Positions 9,016 through 17,503 of a stretch of 64,000 nt of DNA are shown piece after piece; the stretch's first letter is position 1, and each line of letters begins with the position of its first letter. This DNA is from Actinoplanes philippinensis (GTDB lineage: Bacteria; Actinomycetota; Actinomycetes; Mycobacteriales; Micromonosporaceae), in assembly GCF_900113015.1 (NCBI RefSeq), contig NZ_FONV01000001.1, positions 434,001-498,000 on the forward strand, read 5' to 3'. The position numbers were made by a program, and so were the translations under genes. A model generated the notes under the pieces. It searched no databases and was not told the origin of the DNA. It worked only from the letters and a program-made list of their open reading frames with translations.

Positions 9016-10557
9016 GTGGCGGCAGTGACCCTGGACCTCGCCGCCGAAGTCGACGACCTCGAGAACCACGCGGGCCACGACGTCGCGGCCCTGCTCGAGC
9101 GGGCGACCGCCGCGGTGGACGAGGCACAGCGGCTCGACGACGTGGTGCTGGGGCACCGGGCCCGGCTGGTGCAGGCCGACATGCGCCGCCGGCAGGGCGA
9201 CGTCGACCACGCGGCCCGCGTCTTCCTGGCCACGCACCGCTGGGCGGAGCGGCACGACTGCCGGCCGCTGCTGGCGCGCAGCCACTTCCACCTGGCGCTG
9301 ACCTTCCACTACCTGGGCGACCACGCGACCAGCCTCGATCACGCGCTGAACGCGGTGGACCTGCTCGACGACGACGCCCCGGGCGGGCTGCGGGTCATCC
9401 ATCTGGTGCGGCTGGCGAACTCGCTGGCCGAGAACGGCTCGACCGAGGCGGCGCGGGCCCGTTACCGGCAGGCGGAACGGATCGCCGCCGACATCGGTGA
9501 CCGGACCCGGCAGCTGCTGGTGCTGAACAACCTGGCGTACACCGAACTGGAGGCCGGCAACCCGGCGACCGCGCTCGCCGCGGTCGAGCGGATGTATCAG
9601 GCGGCCCGCGCGATCGGCCGGGACCTGCTGATCATCGAGCGGGACACGGTCGCGAACATCCACATCAGCGAGGGCCGGTACGACGAGGCGGAACGGATCC
9701 TGCAGAACGTGTGGGAGGCGCCGCCGTGGTTCGAGGCGCACGACGCCGCGGAGGCCGCGCTGACTCTCGCGCTCGCCCAGCGGCACCGGGACGCCCTGGA
9801 CCGGGCGCAGGCCAGCCTCGACCACTGCCGGCAGCTGTGCGCCGAGCATCAACTGAATTCGGTCGGGGTAAGGGCCATGGCCGAACAGGCCGAGCTGCAC
9901 GCCGCCGCCGGTGACCATCGTGCCGCGTTCGACGAGTACAAGCGTTTCCACATCGCCAGTGAGCAGCTGCGTTCGGCCCAGCAGGAGGCGAAGGCCCGCG
10001 CCCGGCAGGTGATGTTCGAGAACGCCGAAGCCCGCCGGGACGCCGAACGCTACCGGGAGCAGGCCCGTCGCGACCCGCTGACCGGTCTGTGGAACCGCCG
10101 GTTCGTCGACGAGCACCTGCCGGAGACCCTGGCCGGCGCCGCCGCGGCCGGGCGGCCCGTCATCGTGTCGGTGATCGACATCGACCATTTCAAGCGGATC
10201 AACGACACGCTGTCGCACGACACCGGCGACCGGGTGCTGATCGCGGTCGCCGAGCTGCTCGCCGACGAGCAGGACCGTCTGGCCGCCGACGGGTTCACGG
10301 CCCGGATGGGTGGCGAGGAGTTCCTCATGGTGCTGCCGGGCGTGCCGGCCGCAGAGGCGTTCGAGCGGCTCGACGCCGTGCGGCGGCGGATCGCCGGTCA
10401 CCGCTGGCAGCCGGTCACCGGGGAGCTGCCGGTGACGATCAGCGTGGGCGCGGTCGCCACCGGCCAGGCGAACCGGGATCGGGCGCAGTTGCTGGCCGAG
10501 GCCGACCGCCGCCTTTACACCGCCAAACGGGAGGGGCGCAACCGCGTGGTGAGCTGA
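9016..10557 (+). CDS. Cytosolic TPR-GGDEF diguanylate cyclase
   Basis: 513 residues from GTG 9016 (GTG 9025 is an alternative). Residues about 20-330 are helical TPR-like repeats (ADMRRRQGDVDHAARVFLAT, LTLALAQRHRDALDRAQASL); a short coiled coil follows (QQEAKARARQVMFENAEARR), then a GGDEF domain with DPLTGLWNRRF and the active motif GGEEF at residues 432-436, so c-di-GMP synthesis is expected. No RxxD inhibitory site is at the usual distance before GGEEF (the segment reads RLAAD). No signal peptide or membrane segment. It is convergent with a second, membrane-bound cyclase. Confidence 0.85.
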   Translation: MAAVTLDLAAEVDDLENHAGHDVAALLERATAAVDEAQRLDDVVLGHRARLVQADMRRRQGDVDHAARVFLATHRWAERHDCRPLLARSHFHLALTFHYLGDHATSLDHALNAVDLLDDDAPGGLRVIHLVRLANSLAENGSTEAARARYRQAERIAADIGDRTRQLLVLNNLAYTELEAGNPATALAAVERMYQAARAIGRDLLIIERDTVANIHISEGRYDEAERILQNVWEAPPWFEAHDAAEAALTLALAQRHRDALDRAQASLDHCRQLCAEHQLNSVGVRAMAEQAELHAAAGDHRAAFDEYKRFHIASEQLRSAQQEAKARARQVMFENAEARRDAERYREQARRDPLTGLWNRRFVDEHLPETLAGAAAAGRPVIVSVIDIDHFKRINDTLSHDTGDRVLIAVAELLADEQDRLAADGFTARMGGEEFLMVLPGVPAAEAFERLDAVRRRIAGHRWQPVTGELPVTISVGAVATGQANRDRAQLLAEADRRLYTAKREGRNRVVS

Positions 10558-10590
10558 GGGCCGGCTCCCCGGGTTGCCTCCGGGCGGGCC

Positions 10591-12060
10591 TCAGGGCGCG
10601 CTGGGGACGGGTTCGCTTCTCCGGCGCGCTTTCGCGGCGTACATCGCGGCGTCGGCGCGGCGCAGAACGGCCTCGGTGTCGTCGCCGGTCTCGCGGGTGG
10701 CGATGCCGATGCTGCCGCCGACGGTGACGGCCGCGCCGCCGATGGTGAACGGCTCGTCCAGCCGGGCGGTGATCCGCTCGCGGAGGCGGTCGGCGTCGCC
10801 GGGTCCGGCGTCCGGGCCGAGCAGGATCGCGAACTCGTCGCCGCCGAGGCGGGCCACCAGGTCGGTGGCGCGGGTCTCGGCGCGCAGCCGGGCCGCCACC
10901 TCGATCAGCAGGGCGTCGCCGGCGGCGTGGCCGAACCGGTCGTTGACCGGCTTGAACCCGTCGAGGTCGAGGAAGAGGACGGTGAGCGAGCCGGCCGGCC
11001 GGTCGGTGGCCCGCTCATGGAACAGGGCCCGGTTGGCGACGCCGGTCAGCGGGTCGTGGTAGGCGAGATGCCGCAGCTGTTCCTCGCGTTCGCGCAGCTC
11101 GGCGACGACCCGGTGCAGGTCGCGGCTGAGCGCCGAGTTGTCCCGGAGCGCGACCAGCTGGCGGGCGAGCACCAGCAGCACGACCGCGCCGAGGACGGCG
11201 GCGGAGAAGGTGTCGAGGTGGTCGCCGGAGGCGACCCGGTCGATGGCCGCGAGGATCGCCAGGGCCAGCGGAAAGTACGGCAGCCAGAGCAGCACCGGCA
11301 GCGCCGGGGCGGACACGTGCGGCCGCCGGGCGGGTGCGGCCACCGCGGCCAGGCCGAACAGCACGAACCCGGCGACCCAGCCGGTGTCGATGACGCTGCC
11401 GCAGGTGTAGGAGCTGTGCTGGTTGAGGTAGGCGAACCCGAGGTCGGCGGTACTGAACGAGACGGCGCCGCCGACGATCAGCGCGGCGGTGCGGCGGCGG
11501 CCCGGCCCGGCGTGCGGGAGCAGGATCAGCGCGACCGCGGCGATCAGCACGTCGCCGAGCGGGTAGGCGGCCGACACGGCTTTGGCCAGCGGGGTGAGGT
11601 TGCCCGCACGGTAGACCGCTTCGAGGACGAAGACCCAGCTCAGGAAGAGCAGGGAGCCGGCGATGACGAGGCCGTCGAGGACGACGCGCAGCAGTCCACG
11701 TCGGACGCCGAGGAAGGCGATCAGGGCGGTGACCGTGCACGGGACGATGAGCAGGAACCCGAAGTCGCCGATGTTCGGGAACGGAGCGGTGATCCGGCGG
11801 ATCGACACGTAGTACGCCCACGTCGACTCGCCGAACGCCCAGCCGGCCATGCCGGCCGCGAGGACAGCCCAGGCCAGGCGGGACCGGCCGGCGCTGCGGC
11901 GGGCGGTGACCGTCGCGGCGGCCGCGGCGAGCAGGGCCGACAGGATGAGCACGGCGACACTGAAGTCGGTGGCTGTCTGCGAGCCGGGCGGCAGCGCGCG
12001 GAGCACGCCGAAGTGCCCGACGACCAGGGCGGCGCCGAGCAGCACGAGAAGCATCGGCAT
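10591..12060 (-). CDS. Membrane-bound diguanylate cyclase
   Basis: 489 residues from ATG 12060. About nine hydrophobic segments span residues 1-300 (for example MPMLLVLLGAALVVGHFGV, ALILLPHAG, FVLFGLAAVAA), then a short coiled coil (LHRVVAELREREEQLRHLAY) leading into a GGDEF domain: DPLTGVANRALF, FLDLDGFKPVNDRFGH, and GGDEF at 406-410. RATD at 397-400, five residues before GGDEF, is a good inhibitory I-site. Unlike the neighbouring cytosolic cyclase it should therefore be feedback-controlled. The sensory N-terminus is of unknown specificity. Confidence 0.85.
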   Translation of the reverse strand: MPMLLVLLGAALVVGHFGVLRALPPGSQTATDFSVAVLILSALLAAAAATVTARRSAGRSRLAWAVLAAGMAGWAFGESTWAYYVSIRRITAPFPNIGDFGFLLIVPCTVTALIAFLGVRRGLLRVVLDGLVIAGSLLFLSWVFVLEAVYRAGNLTPLAKAVSAAYPLGDVLIAAVALILLPHAGPGRRRTAALIVGGAVSFSTADLGFAYLNQHSSYTCGSVIDTGWVAGFVLFGLAAVAAPARRPHVSAPALPVLLWLPYFPLALAILAAIDRVASGDHLDTFSAAVLGAVVLLVLARQLVALRDNSALSRDLHRVVAELREREEQLRHLAYHDPLTGVANRALFHERATDRPAGSLTVLFLDLDGFKPVNDRFGHAAGDALLIEVAARLRAETRATDLVARLGGDEFAILLGPDAGPGDADRLRERITARLDEPFTIGGAAVTVGGSIGIATRETGDDTEAVLRRADAAMYAAKARRRSEPVPSAP

Positions 12061-12157
12061 GTCCGCCTCCGTCGCGACCGGGTGGTGTCCTCAGGGTGCC
12101 GGGGGGCGGTTGCGGACGGGGTATCAGGACGGGTGCAGTCGACCGTACGATCTTGCG

Positions 12158-13189
12158 ATGTTCTTCCTCGCCCGTTACCTCGTTCGCCGCATCATCGGTG
12201 GCCCGCTGCCGCCCACTCCCGAGTTCGACGCCGACGTGGACCTGATGATCAGGGACGCGGTGCTGCGCGAGGCCCGGCAGCGGGTGCTGCGCGACGGCGA
12301 CTGGCGGGCGGCGAAGCAGGCGATCGAGGCGGCCGGCACGGACTGGGCGTTGCGCGGCTACCGGCTGGGCGTGTTCGCCGGGCTGGCCGGTGACGACGAC
12401 ACCTGGCTGGACGCGTGGATGCGGGCCGAGCCGTCCGACCCGTCGGCCGCGCTGATCTGGGCGAAGGTGCTGGCCGGGCGGGCGGGCGCGGCGCGGGGCG
12501 GCGCGTCGGCGGCGAAGACGTCGCGGGAGCAGTTCGACAGTTTCCACGTGCTGTCGGAGAAGGCCGCCGACGCGAGCGTACGGGCCCTGGAGCTGGCCGA
12601 TCCGCGTGATCCCGGCCCGATGATCCGGCTGATGTCGTCGTGTTTCGCCGCCGGGGCGGATCGGCTGAACGAGTTCTACGCCGAGGCGCGCAGCCGCGAC
12701 CCGCACAACTTCGAGACGCACGAGCTGGCGGTGATGCTGACGTGCCAGAAGTGGTACGGCTCGCACGAGCGCATGTTCGCGGTGGCGCGCACGGCGGCCG
12801 AGGCGGCGCCGCCCGGGCACAGGACCACCCTGTTGCCGTTGTTCGCGCACTTCGAGTACGCGATGCGCGAGTTCGCCTGGGAGGACCGCAGCAAGGAGTC
12901 GCAGAAGGCGGTCCGCAAGTATTTCCGCACGCCGGAGGTGCAGCGCGACTGTGACGCCTGGATCGCCAAGTTCCGGTCGGCGCCGCCCACCTCGGAGCAG
13001 TTGTCGAAGGTCCGGCAGTGGATGGCGGTCTACTACAGCCTGATCGGGCGCCGGAGTGCCGCGAAGGCCGTCTTCGACGAGCTGGGCCCGTATGTCAGCC
13101 GCCACAACGAGTGGGGCTGGTTCTGGGGCGACATGGAGTACGGCTACCTGAAGAGCTGGTGGTGGGCCAACGGCGTCGGCGGGGTGTAG
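12158..13189 (+). CDS. Conserved hypothetical, helical-repeat protein (DUF4034-like)
   Basis: 343 residues from ATG 12158. No catalytic motif is recognisable. The protein is rich in paired helices with Ala/Arg/Glu (ALIWAKVLAGRAGAAR, ALELADPRDPGPMIRLM, HNFETHELAVMLTCQKWYGS, YYSLIGRRSAAKAVFDEL), a TPR-like pattern, and ends in a Trp-rich segment (WGWFWGDMEYGYLKSWWWAN). It resembles actinobacterial proteins labelled DUF4034, but I cannot confirm this without a profile search. The gene abuts the convergent alcohol dehydrogenase with no gap. Confidence 0.7.
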   Translation: MFFLARYLVRRIIGGPLPPTPEFDADVDLMIRDAVLREARQRVLRDGDWRAAKQAIEAAGTDWALRGYRLGVFAGLAGDDDTWLDAWMRAEPSDPSAALIWAKVLAGRAGAARGGASAAKTSREQFDSFHVLSEKAADASVRALELADPRDPGPMIRLMSSCFAAGADRLNEFYAEARSRDPHNFETHELAVMLTCQKWYGSHERMFAVARTAAEAAPPGHRTTLLPLFAHFEYAMREFAWEDRSKESQKAVRKYFRTPEVQRDCDAWIAKFRSAPPTSEQLSKVRQWMAVYYSLIGRRSAAKAVFDELGPYVSRHNEWGWFWGDMEYGYLKSWWWANGVGGV

Positions 13190-14161
13190 TCAGGGAACGA
13201 TGACGGCGCGGCCGGTGAGGGCGCCGGCCGCCAGTTTCGCGTAGGCCTCGCCGACCTCGGTGAGGGCGAACTCCTCCACCTGGTTGCGGATCAGTCCGGC
13301 CCCGGCCAGGGCGATCACCTCCTGGGCGTCGGCGATCGACGAGCCCTGGAAGGTGAACACCTCGCCGTCGCGGGGCAGTGTGGAGAACCAGGGGCCGCGC
13401 AGTCCGCCGCCGGCCGAGCCGATCAGGCCGTACGCGCCGCCGGTGCGGACCGCCGCGATGCCGGCCGCGATGGTCTCGTCGGCGCCGACGAAGTCGAGGA
13501 CCACGTCGGCCCGTCCGGACACCTCCGGCACGCCGTCGTGCGCCCCGATCTCCGCGGCGTAGGCCAGCCGGGCCGGCGACGGGTCCACGGCGACGACCCG
13601 GGCCGCGGTCAGCACCCGGACGAACTGGATGGCGAACGCGCCGAGTCCACCGGCGCCGATCACCAGGACCGTGCCACCGGCGGGAATCCTGGGCAGAGCC
13701 CGCCGCACCGCGTGATAGGCGGTCGCGCCCGCGTCGGTCAGCGGCCCGGCGTGCCGCGGGTCCAGGTCGCCCAGCGGCAGCAGCGCCCGCCGATCGCTGA
13801 CCAGCACGTACCGAGCCAGTCCGCCGTCGCGCCCGTAGCCGCGGCCGGCGCGCCCGTACGGGCAGCCGCTGTCCCAGCCGCGCACGCAGTACCGGCAGAC
13901 GCCGCAGGACGTCGGCGAGACCAGGGCGACCGGCTCGCCGGTGCCGTCGATCCAGCCGGCGACCTCGTGGCCGAGCGTGAACGGCATCGACCAGCCGAGC
14001 CGCTCGCCGACGGCGGCCGGGAGGTGCGGCATCGTCAGGTCGGAGCGGCACAGCCCGCACCCGGCCACCCGCACCAGCGTCTCCCCCGGGCCGAGCGCCG
14101 GATCCGGCGCCTCGACCAGTTTCGGGGCCGCGCCCCACTCCGTCATCCGATACGCCAGCAC
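13190..14161 (-). CDS. Zinc-dependent alcohol dehydrogenase (MDR family)
   Basis: 323 residues from GTG 14161 (ATG 14146 possible). Medium-chain dehydrogenase: catalytic zinc ligands Cys38 (CGLCRSD) and His65-Glu66 (GHEV), structural zinc Cys86, 89, 92 and 100 (CGVCRYC...C), and Rossmann motif VLVIGAGGLGAFA. It is expected to interconvert an alcohol and an aldehyde or ketone with NAD(P). It is divergent from the Rv3531c-like module across a gap holding one perfect and one near-perfect KstR box, so the substrate is probably a sterol metabolite; this is inference from regulation. Confidence 0.85.
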   Translation of the reverse strand: MLAYRMTEWGAAPKLVEAPDPALGPGETLVRVAGCGLCRSDLTMPHLPAAVGERLGWSMPFTLGHEVAGWIDGTGEPVALVSPTSCGVCRYCVRGWDSGCPYGRAGRGYGRDGGLARYVLVSDRRALLPLGDLDPRHAGPLTDAGATAYHAVRRALPRIPAGGTVLVIGAGGLGAFAIQFVRVLTAARVVAVDPSPARLAYAAEIGAHDGVPEVSGRADVVLDFVGADETIAAGIAAVRTGGAYGLIGSAGGGLRGPWFSTLPRDGEVFTFQGSSIADAQEVIALAGAGLIRNQVEEFALTEVGEAYAKLAAGALTGRAVIVP

Positions 14162-14172
14162 GCCCTCCAGAG

Positions 14173-14186
14173 TGGAACCTGTTATC
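14173..14186. promoter_or_regulatory. KstR-type operator (one mismatch)
   Basis: TGGAACCTGTTATC matches TnnAACnnGTTnnA except the final C. It lies 12 bases upstream of the alcohol dehydrogenase start, close enough to block its promoter. A nearly identical box with the same final C lies in front of fadD19 at 30619. Confidence 0.6.
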
Positions 14187-14217
14187 GCACCGGGTCAAGG
14201 AAAGATTGACCAGAAAC

Positions 14218-14231
14218 TAGAACGAGTTCTA
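14218..14231. promoter_or_regulatory. KstR-type operator (perfect)
   Basis: TAGAACGAGTTCTA matches every fixed base of TnnAACnnGTTnnA. It ends 11 bases before the GTG (14243) of the Rv3531c-like gene. Together with the box at 14173 it gives the divergent gap one operator per direction. Confidence 0.8.
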
Positions 14232-14242
14232 TCGTCGGAGGC

Positions 14243-15373
14243 GTGCTCACCACACCGTTCGCGGAAGCGATCCAGGAGGCCGAGCGGGTCATCACCGGTG
14301 CCCCGCACGTGCGCGACGAGCTAGATCTCGTCGAGGGCTACGACTATCTGGCCGGCAGCATCCGCGCGTCGGTGCAGATGGCGTGGGCGTACCAGCGGGA
14401 CTTCCCCTACTTCGTCCGCTCGACCGGGCCGTACACCAAGATGGGCCTGGACAATCCGGACACCCTGTACTTCCACGCGTGGCTGCGCGACGACGCCGAA
14501 TACGTGATCACCGGCGAGCGCGGCAGCACCGTGGACCTGAGCTTCCAGATCCTCGACGGCGACTACTCGCCGATCCAGGTGCCGGGCAGCCTGGCCGCCT
14601 TCGACGACCGGGAGATCGAGATCGGGCCGGACGGCTCGTTCCGGATGTTCGTCGGGCCGGGCCTGAAGGGCGCCGGAATGCTCGTGGTCCGGGAGGTCTT
14701 CAGCGACTGGGCCGCCGAGCGGCCCGGCATGCTGCGCATCCAGCGTGCGGACCGGACCGGTGCGGCCCCACCTCCCCCCACGCTGGATGCGCTGACCAAG
14801 CGGTACGGCGTGGCCGGAAAGATCCTGATCAGCCGGCTGCGCACGTTCCTCGCGTTCGCCGAGCGGTTCTACCTCGGGCTTCCGGTCAACACGCTCACCG
14901 CGCCGCGGTCCACCCCGGGCGGGCTGACCACCCAGTTCTCCTCGGTCGGCCACTACGACCTCGGCGACGACCAGGCGATGATCGTGACGGTCCCGGTCAG
15001 CGACGCCCCCTACCAGGGCATTCAGCTCGGCAGCATGTGGTACGTGTCGCTCGACTACATCAACCACCAGACGAGCCTCACGCGTGATCAGGCGCAGATC
15101 GACCCGGACGGCATGATCCGTTACGTCATCAGCGAGCGGAACCCCGGCGTCGTGAACTGGCTGGAGCGCACCGGTCACCGCCGCGGCTACGTGCAGTTGC
15201 GCTGGCAGCGGCTGTCCCGCGAGCTGACCGCCGACGACGGGCCCACGGTGGACATCGTGGCCGTCGACGACCTGCCGAAACTGCTGCCGCACCACCGGCG
15301 GATCGGGCCGGAGGCGTGGCGCGAGCGGATCGCCGCACGGCAGGCCGCGGTCGCGGCCCGGATGCTGGGCTGA
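14243..15373 (+). CDS. DUF1214-type conserved protein, Rv3531c-like
   Basis: 376 residues from GTG 14243, close to the length of Mtb Rv3531c. Recognisable segments are DNPDTLYFHAWLRDDAEYVI, TVDLSFQILDG and the C-terminal beta-rich block YQGIQLGSMWYVSLDYINHQ, then RYVISERNPGVVNWLE. No catalytic residues can be assigned and there is no signal peptide. The order DUF1214-type protein, SDR, sulfotransferase is the same as Rv3531c-Rv3530c-Rv3529c, a KstR-regulated block whose biochemical role I do not know to have been assigned. Confidence 0.75.
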   Translation: MLTTPFAEAIQEAERVITGAPHVRDELDLVEGYDYLAGSIRASVQMAWAYQRDFPYFVRSTGPYTKMGLDNPDTLYFHAWLRDDAEYVITGERGSTVDLSFQILDGDYSPIQVPGSLAAFDDREIEIGPDGSFRMFVGPGLKGAGMLVVREVFSDWAAERPGMLRIQRADRTGAAPPPPTLDALTKRYGVAGKILISRLRTFLAFAERFYLGLPVNTLTAPRSTPGGLTTQFSSVGHYDLGDDQAMIVTVPVSDAPYQGIQLGSMWYVSLDYINHQTSLTRDQAQIDPDGMIRYVISERNPGVVNWLERTGHRRGYVQLRWQRLSRELTADDGPTVDIVAVDDLPKLLPHHRRIGPEAWRERIAARQAAVAARMLG

Positions 15374-15377
15374 GCCG

Positions 15378-16139
15378 GTGCTGCTCGACGGCAAGGTGGT
15401 CGTCGTCGCCGGGGTCGGGCCGGGGCTCGGCGCGTCGGTCGCGGTGCGGGCCGCCGGGCAGGGCGCCTCGGTGGTGCTCGCCGCCCGTACCCCGGAGATC
15501 CTGAACGATCTCGCCGCGAAGACCGGCGGGCTGGCCGTGCCCACCGACCTGACCGACGACGCGGCGGTGCGCCGGCTCGCCGAGGCCGCCACCGACCGGT
15601 TCGGGCGCATCGACGTGCTGGTGCACAACGCGTTCGTGATGCCGCCGATGCAGAGCCTCGGCCGGGTGGATCTGGCCGAGGTGGGGACGTCGTTCGAGGT
15701 CAACGTGCTGGCGGCGCTGCGCACGATCCGGCATCTCACGCCCGCGCTGATCGCGGCGCGGGGCGCGGTCGTGGTGGTCAACTCGGCGGTGCTGCGGCAC
15801 TCGCGGCGGCCCTTCGGGCCCTACCGGCTGACCAAGGCGGCGCTGCTGGCGGCGACGCAGAACCTGGCGAGCGAACTCGGGCCCAAGGGGGTACGGGTGA
15901 ACTCGATCGCGCCCGGCTGGATCTGGGCCGACCAGTTGCGGGGCTGGTTCGAGTTCCAGGCGGCGCAGCGCGGGGTGCCGGCGCGGCAGGTTTACGACGA
16001 GGTCGCCGCGAGCACCGACCTGCGCAGGCTCCCCGAGCCGGACGAGATCGCCGACGCCGTCCTGTTCCTCGCCTCGGACATGGCACGCGGCATCACCGGC
16101 GCGTGCCTCGACGTGAACTGCGGGGAGTTCCACCATTGA
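15378..16139 (+). CDS. Short-chain dehydrogenase/reductase, Rv3530c-like
   Basis: 253 residues from GTG 15378, four bases after the preceding stop. SDR fold: VVVAGVGPGLGASVAVRAA (the glycine loop is G-x-x-P-G-L-G, unusual but seen in this subgroup), VHNAFV in place of NNAG, catalytic YRLTK, and a C-terminal D-NCGEFHH. The stop overlaps the TTG of the sulfotransferase gene (TTGA). Probably oxidises or reduces a hydroxyl or ketone on a sterol-derived substrate; inferred from context. Confidence 0.82.
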   Translation: MLLDGKVVVVAGVGPGLGASVAVRAAGQGASVVLAARTPEILNDLAAKTGGLAVPTDLTDDAAVRRLAEAATDRFGRIDVLVHNAFVMPPMQSLGRVDLAEVGTSFEVNVLAALRTIRHLTPALIAARGAVVVVNSAVLRHSRRPFGPYRLTKAALLAATQNLASELGPKGVRVNSIAPGWIWADQLRGWFEFQAAQRGVPARQVYDEVAASTDLRRLPEPDEIADAVLFLASDMARGITGACLDVNCGEFHH

Positions 16140-17257
16140 CGACCTCCGCGCGGACCGATGTCGGCAGCTTCGACGACCTGCACGCGTCGGCGAGCCGGCT
16201 CACCGGGCTGCACGACTTCGGGGGCGGTGACGACTACGCCGACGGTCTCCGGGCGCTGCTCCGGTCGTACGCCCAGGAAGCGGGCCTGACCCCGGCCGGC
16301 AGCAAGCGGACTCGCGGCCTGTTGCGCGGCGCTCTCGTCTCGCGCCTGCTCGCCGAGGCCGCCTGGCGGGAGTTTCCGCAGCACGCCGGGGTGACGATCG
16401 AGCGGCCGGTGTTCGTCACCGGCCTGCCGCGCACCGGGACCACCGCCCTGCACCGGCTGCTCACCGCCGACCCCGCGCATCAGGGCCCGGAGCTGTGGCT
16501 GACCGAGATCCCGCAGCCGCGGCCGCCGCGCGCCGAGTGGGAGTCGCATCCGGTCTTCGCCGCGCTGCGCGAGGCCTACCAGGGCATCGGTCTCGACGGC
16601 GTGCACCACATGCGACCGGAGCAGGTGGAGGAGTGCTGGCGGCTGCTGTGCCAGTCGATGACGTCGGTGTCGTTCGAGTGCACGGCGTACATCCCGGGCT
16701 ACTCGGCCTGGCTGGACGCGCACGACTGGACCGCCGCCTACGCCCGGCACCGCCGCAACCTGCAGCTCATCGGCCTGCACGACCAGGGCCGGCGGTGGGT
16801 GCTGAAGAACCCGAGCCACCTGTTCGCGCTCGACGCCCTGTTCGCGGCCTACCCGGACGCCGTCGTCGTGCAGACGCACCGCGACCCCGGCACCGTCATC
16901 GCGTCGGTGTGCAGCCTCAACGAGCGCGCGTCGGCCGGCTGGTCGACGGTCTTCACCGGGCCGGTCGTCGGGCGGGCGCAACTCTCGCTGTGGTCGCGCG
17001 GACTGCGGCGCTTCCGCGCCGACCGGGCCCGCCACGATCCGGCGCGGTTCATCGACGTGCGGCACGCCGACCTGGTCACCGACCCGATGGGCGTCATCGA
17101 GACGATCTACGACCGGCTCGGGGCGCGGTTGAGCGGATCGGCCCGGACCGCGGTCCGCGAGGCGAGCTTGCGGGGTACGCCCAAGCCCGCGCACGTCTAC
17201 AACCTGTCCACCTTCGGCCTCACCCGGTCCGAGGTGGCCGCGGCCTGCTCGTCGTAA
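16136..17257 (+). CDS. Sulfotransferase-family protein, Rv3529c-like
   Basis: 373 residues from TTG 16136, overlapping the SDR stop. The PAPS 5-prime-phosphosulfate loop is PVFVTGLPRTGTTALHRLL, and the 3-prime-phosphate site is the strand-helix VVVQTHRDPGTVIASVCSL. The gene closes the Rv3531c-Rv3529c-like module. Whether it sulfates a sterol metabolite, or uses the fold for another transfer, is unknown. The TAA stop lies within the first copy of the AACTTTCGGAA element that belongs to the next transcription unit. Confidence 0.82.
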   Translation: MTTSARTDVGSFDDLHASASRLTGLHDFGGGDDYADGLRALLRSYAQEAGLTPAGSKRTRGLLRGALVSRLLAEAAWREFPQHAGVTIERPVFVTGLPRTGTTALHRLLTADPAHQGPELWLTEIPQPRPPRAEWESHPVFAALREAYQGIGLDGVHHMRPEQVEECWRLLCQSMTSVSFECTAYIPGYSAWLDAHDWTAAYARHRRNLQLIGLHDQGRRWVLKNPSHLFALDALFAAYPDAVVVQTHRDPGTVIASVCSLNERASAGWSTVFTGPVVGRAQLSLWSRGLRRFRADRARHDPARFIDVRHADLVTDPMGVIETIYDRLGARLSGSARTAVREASLRGTPKPAHVYNLSTFGLTRSEVAAACSS

Positions 17258-17266
17258 CTTTCGGAA
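17256..17266. promoter_or_regulatory. AACTTTCGGAA element, left copy
   Basis: An 11-base element repeated in inverted orientation at 17370-17380 upstream of the secreted deacetylase. It overlaps the stop codon of the sulfotransferase gene. The pairing of two inverted copies about 104 bases apart suggests a DNA-binding site used by a regulator that may loop the DNA; the regulator is not identified. Confidence 0.4.
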
Positions 17267-17369
17267 TTGTGGCCCGTAACATTATCGGAGACCACTTGTC
17301 CAAACCTGATTGAAACGTTTTCTAGCTGGGATTTTGCGTGATCAGGCTTCGCTGTTGCTTCCGGTATGT

Positions 17370-17410
17370 TTCCGAAAGTTGTTGACACTGTGGCGCACGC
17401 GACCTAATAC
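17370..17410 (+). promoter_or_regulatory. Promoter of the deacetylase gene with adjacent TTCCGAAAGTT element
   Basis: TTCCGAAAGTT (17370-17380) directly abuts a consensus -35 box TTGACA (17382-17387). After a 17-base spacer comes TAATAC (17405-17410) as a possible -10. The element would thus overlap RNA polymerase bound at the -35, fitting a repressor or activator site. About 94 bases of leader follow before ATG 17504. Confidence 0.5.
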
Positions 17411-17503
17411 TCGCTGGCGAGAGGGATTGCTTCCCGTCGATCCTCTCGACCCCGGCCTGGGTTCCCCGCCAGGCGTCATCAGGTCGTCAGAAGGACAAAT
17501 GCC

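Noticed and set aside
8992..10401. Minus-strand frame of 469 codons opposite the TPR-GGDEF gene
   Set aside because: Antisense shadow of a gene with intact GGDEF motifs.
17318..17335. KstR-like sequence TTGAAACGTTTTCTAG near the deacetylase gene
   Set aside because: The fixed AAC and GTT blocks do not have the required two-base spacing, and the downstream gene is a carbohydrate enzyme.
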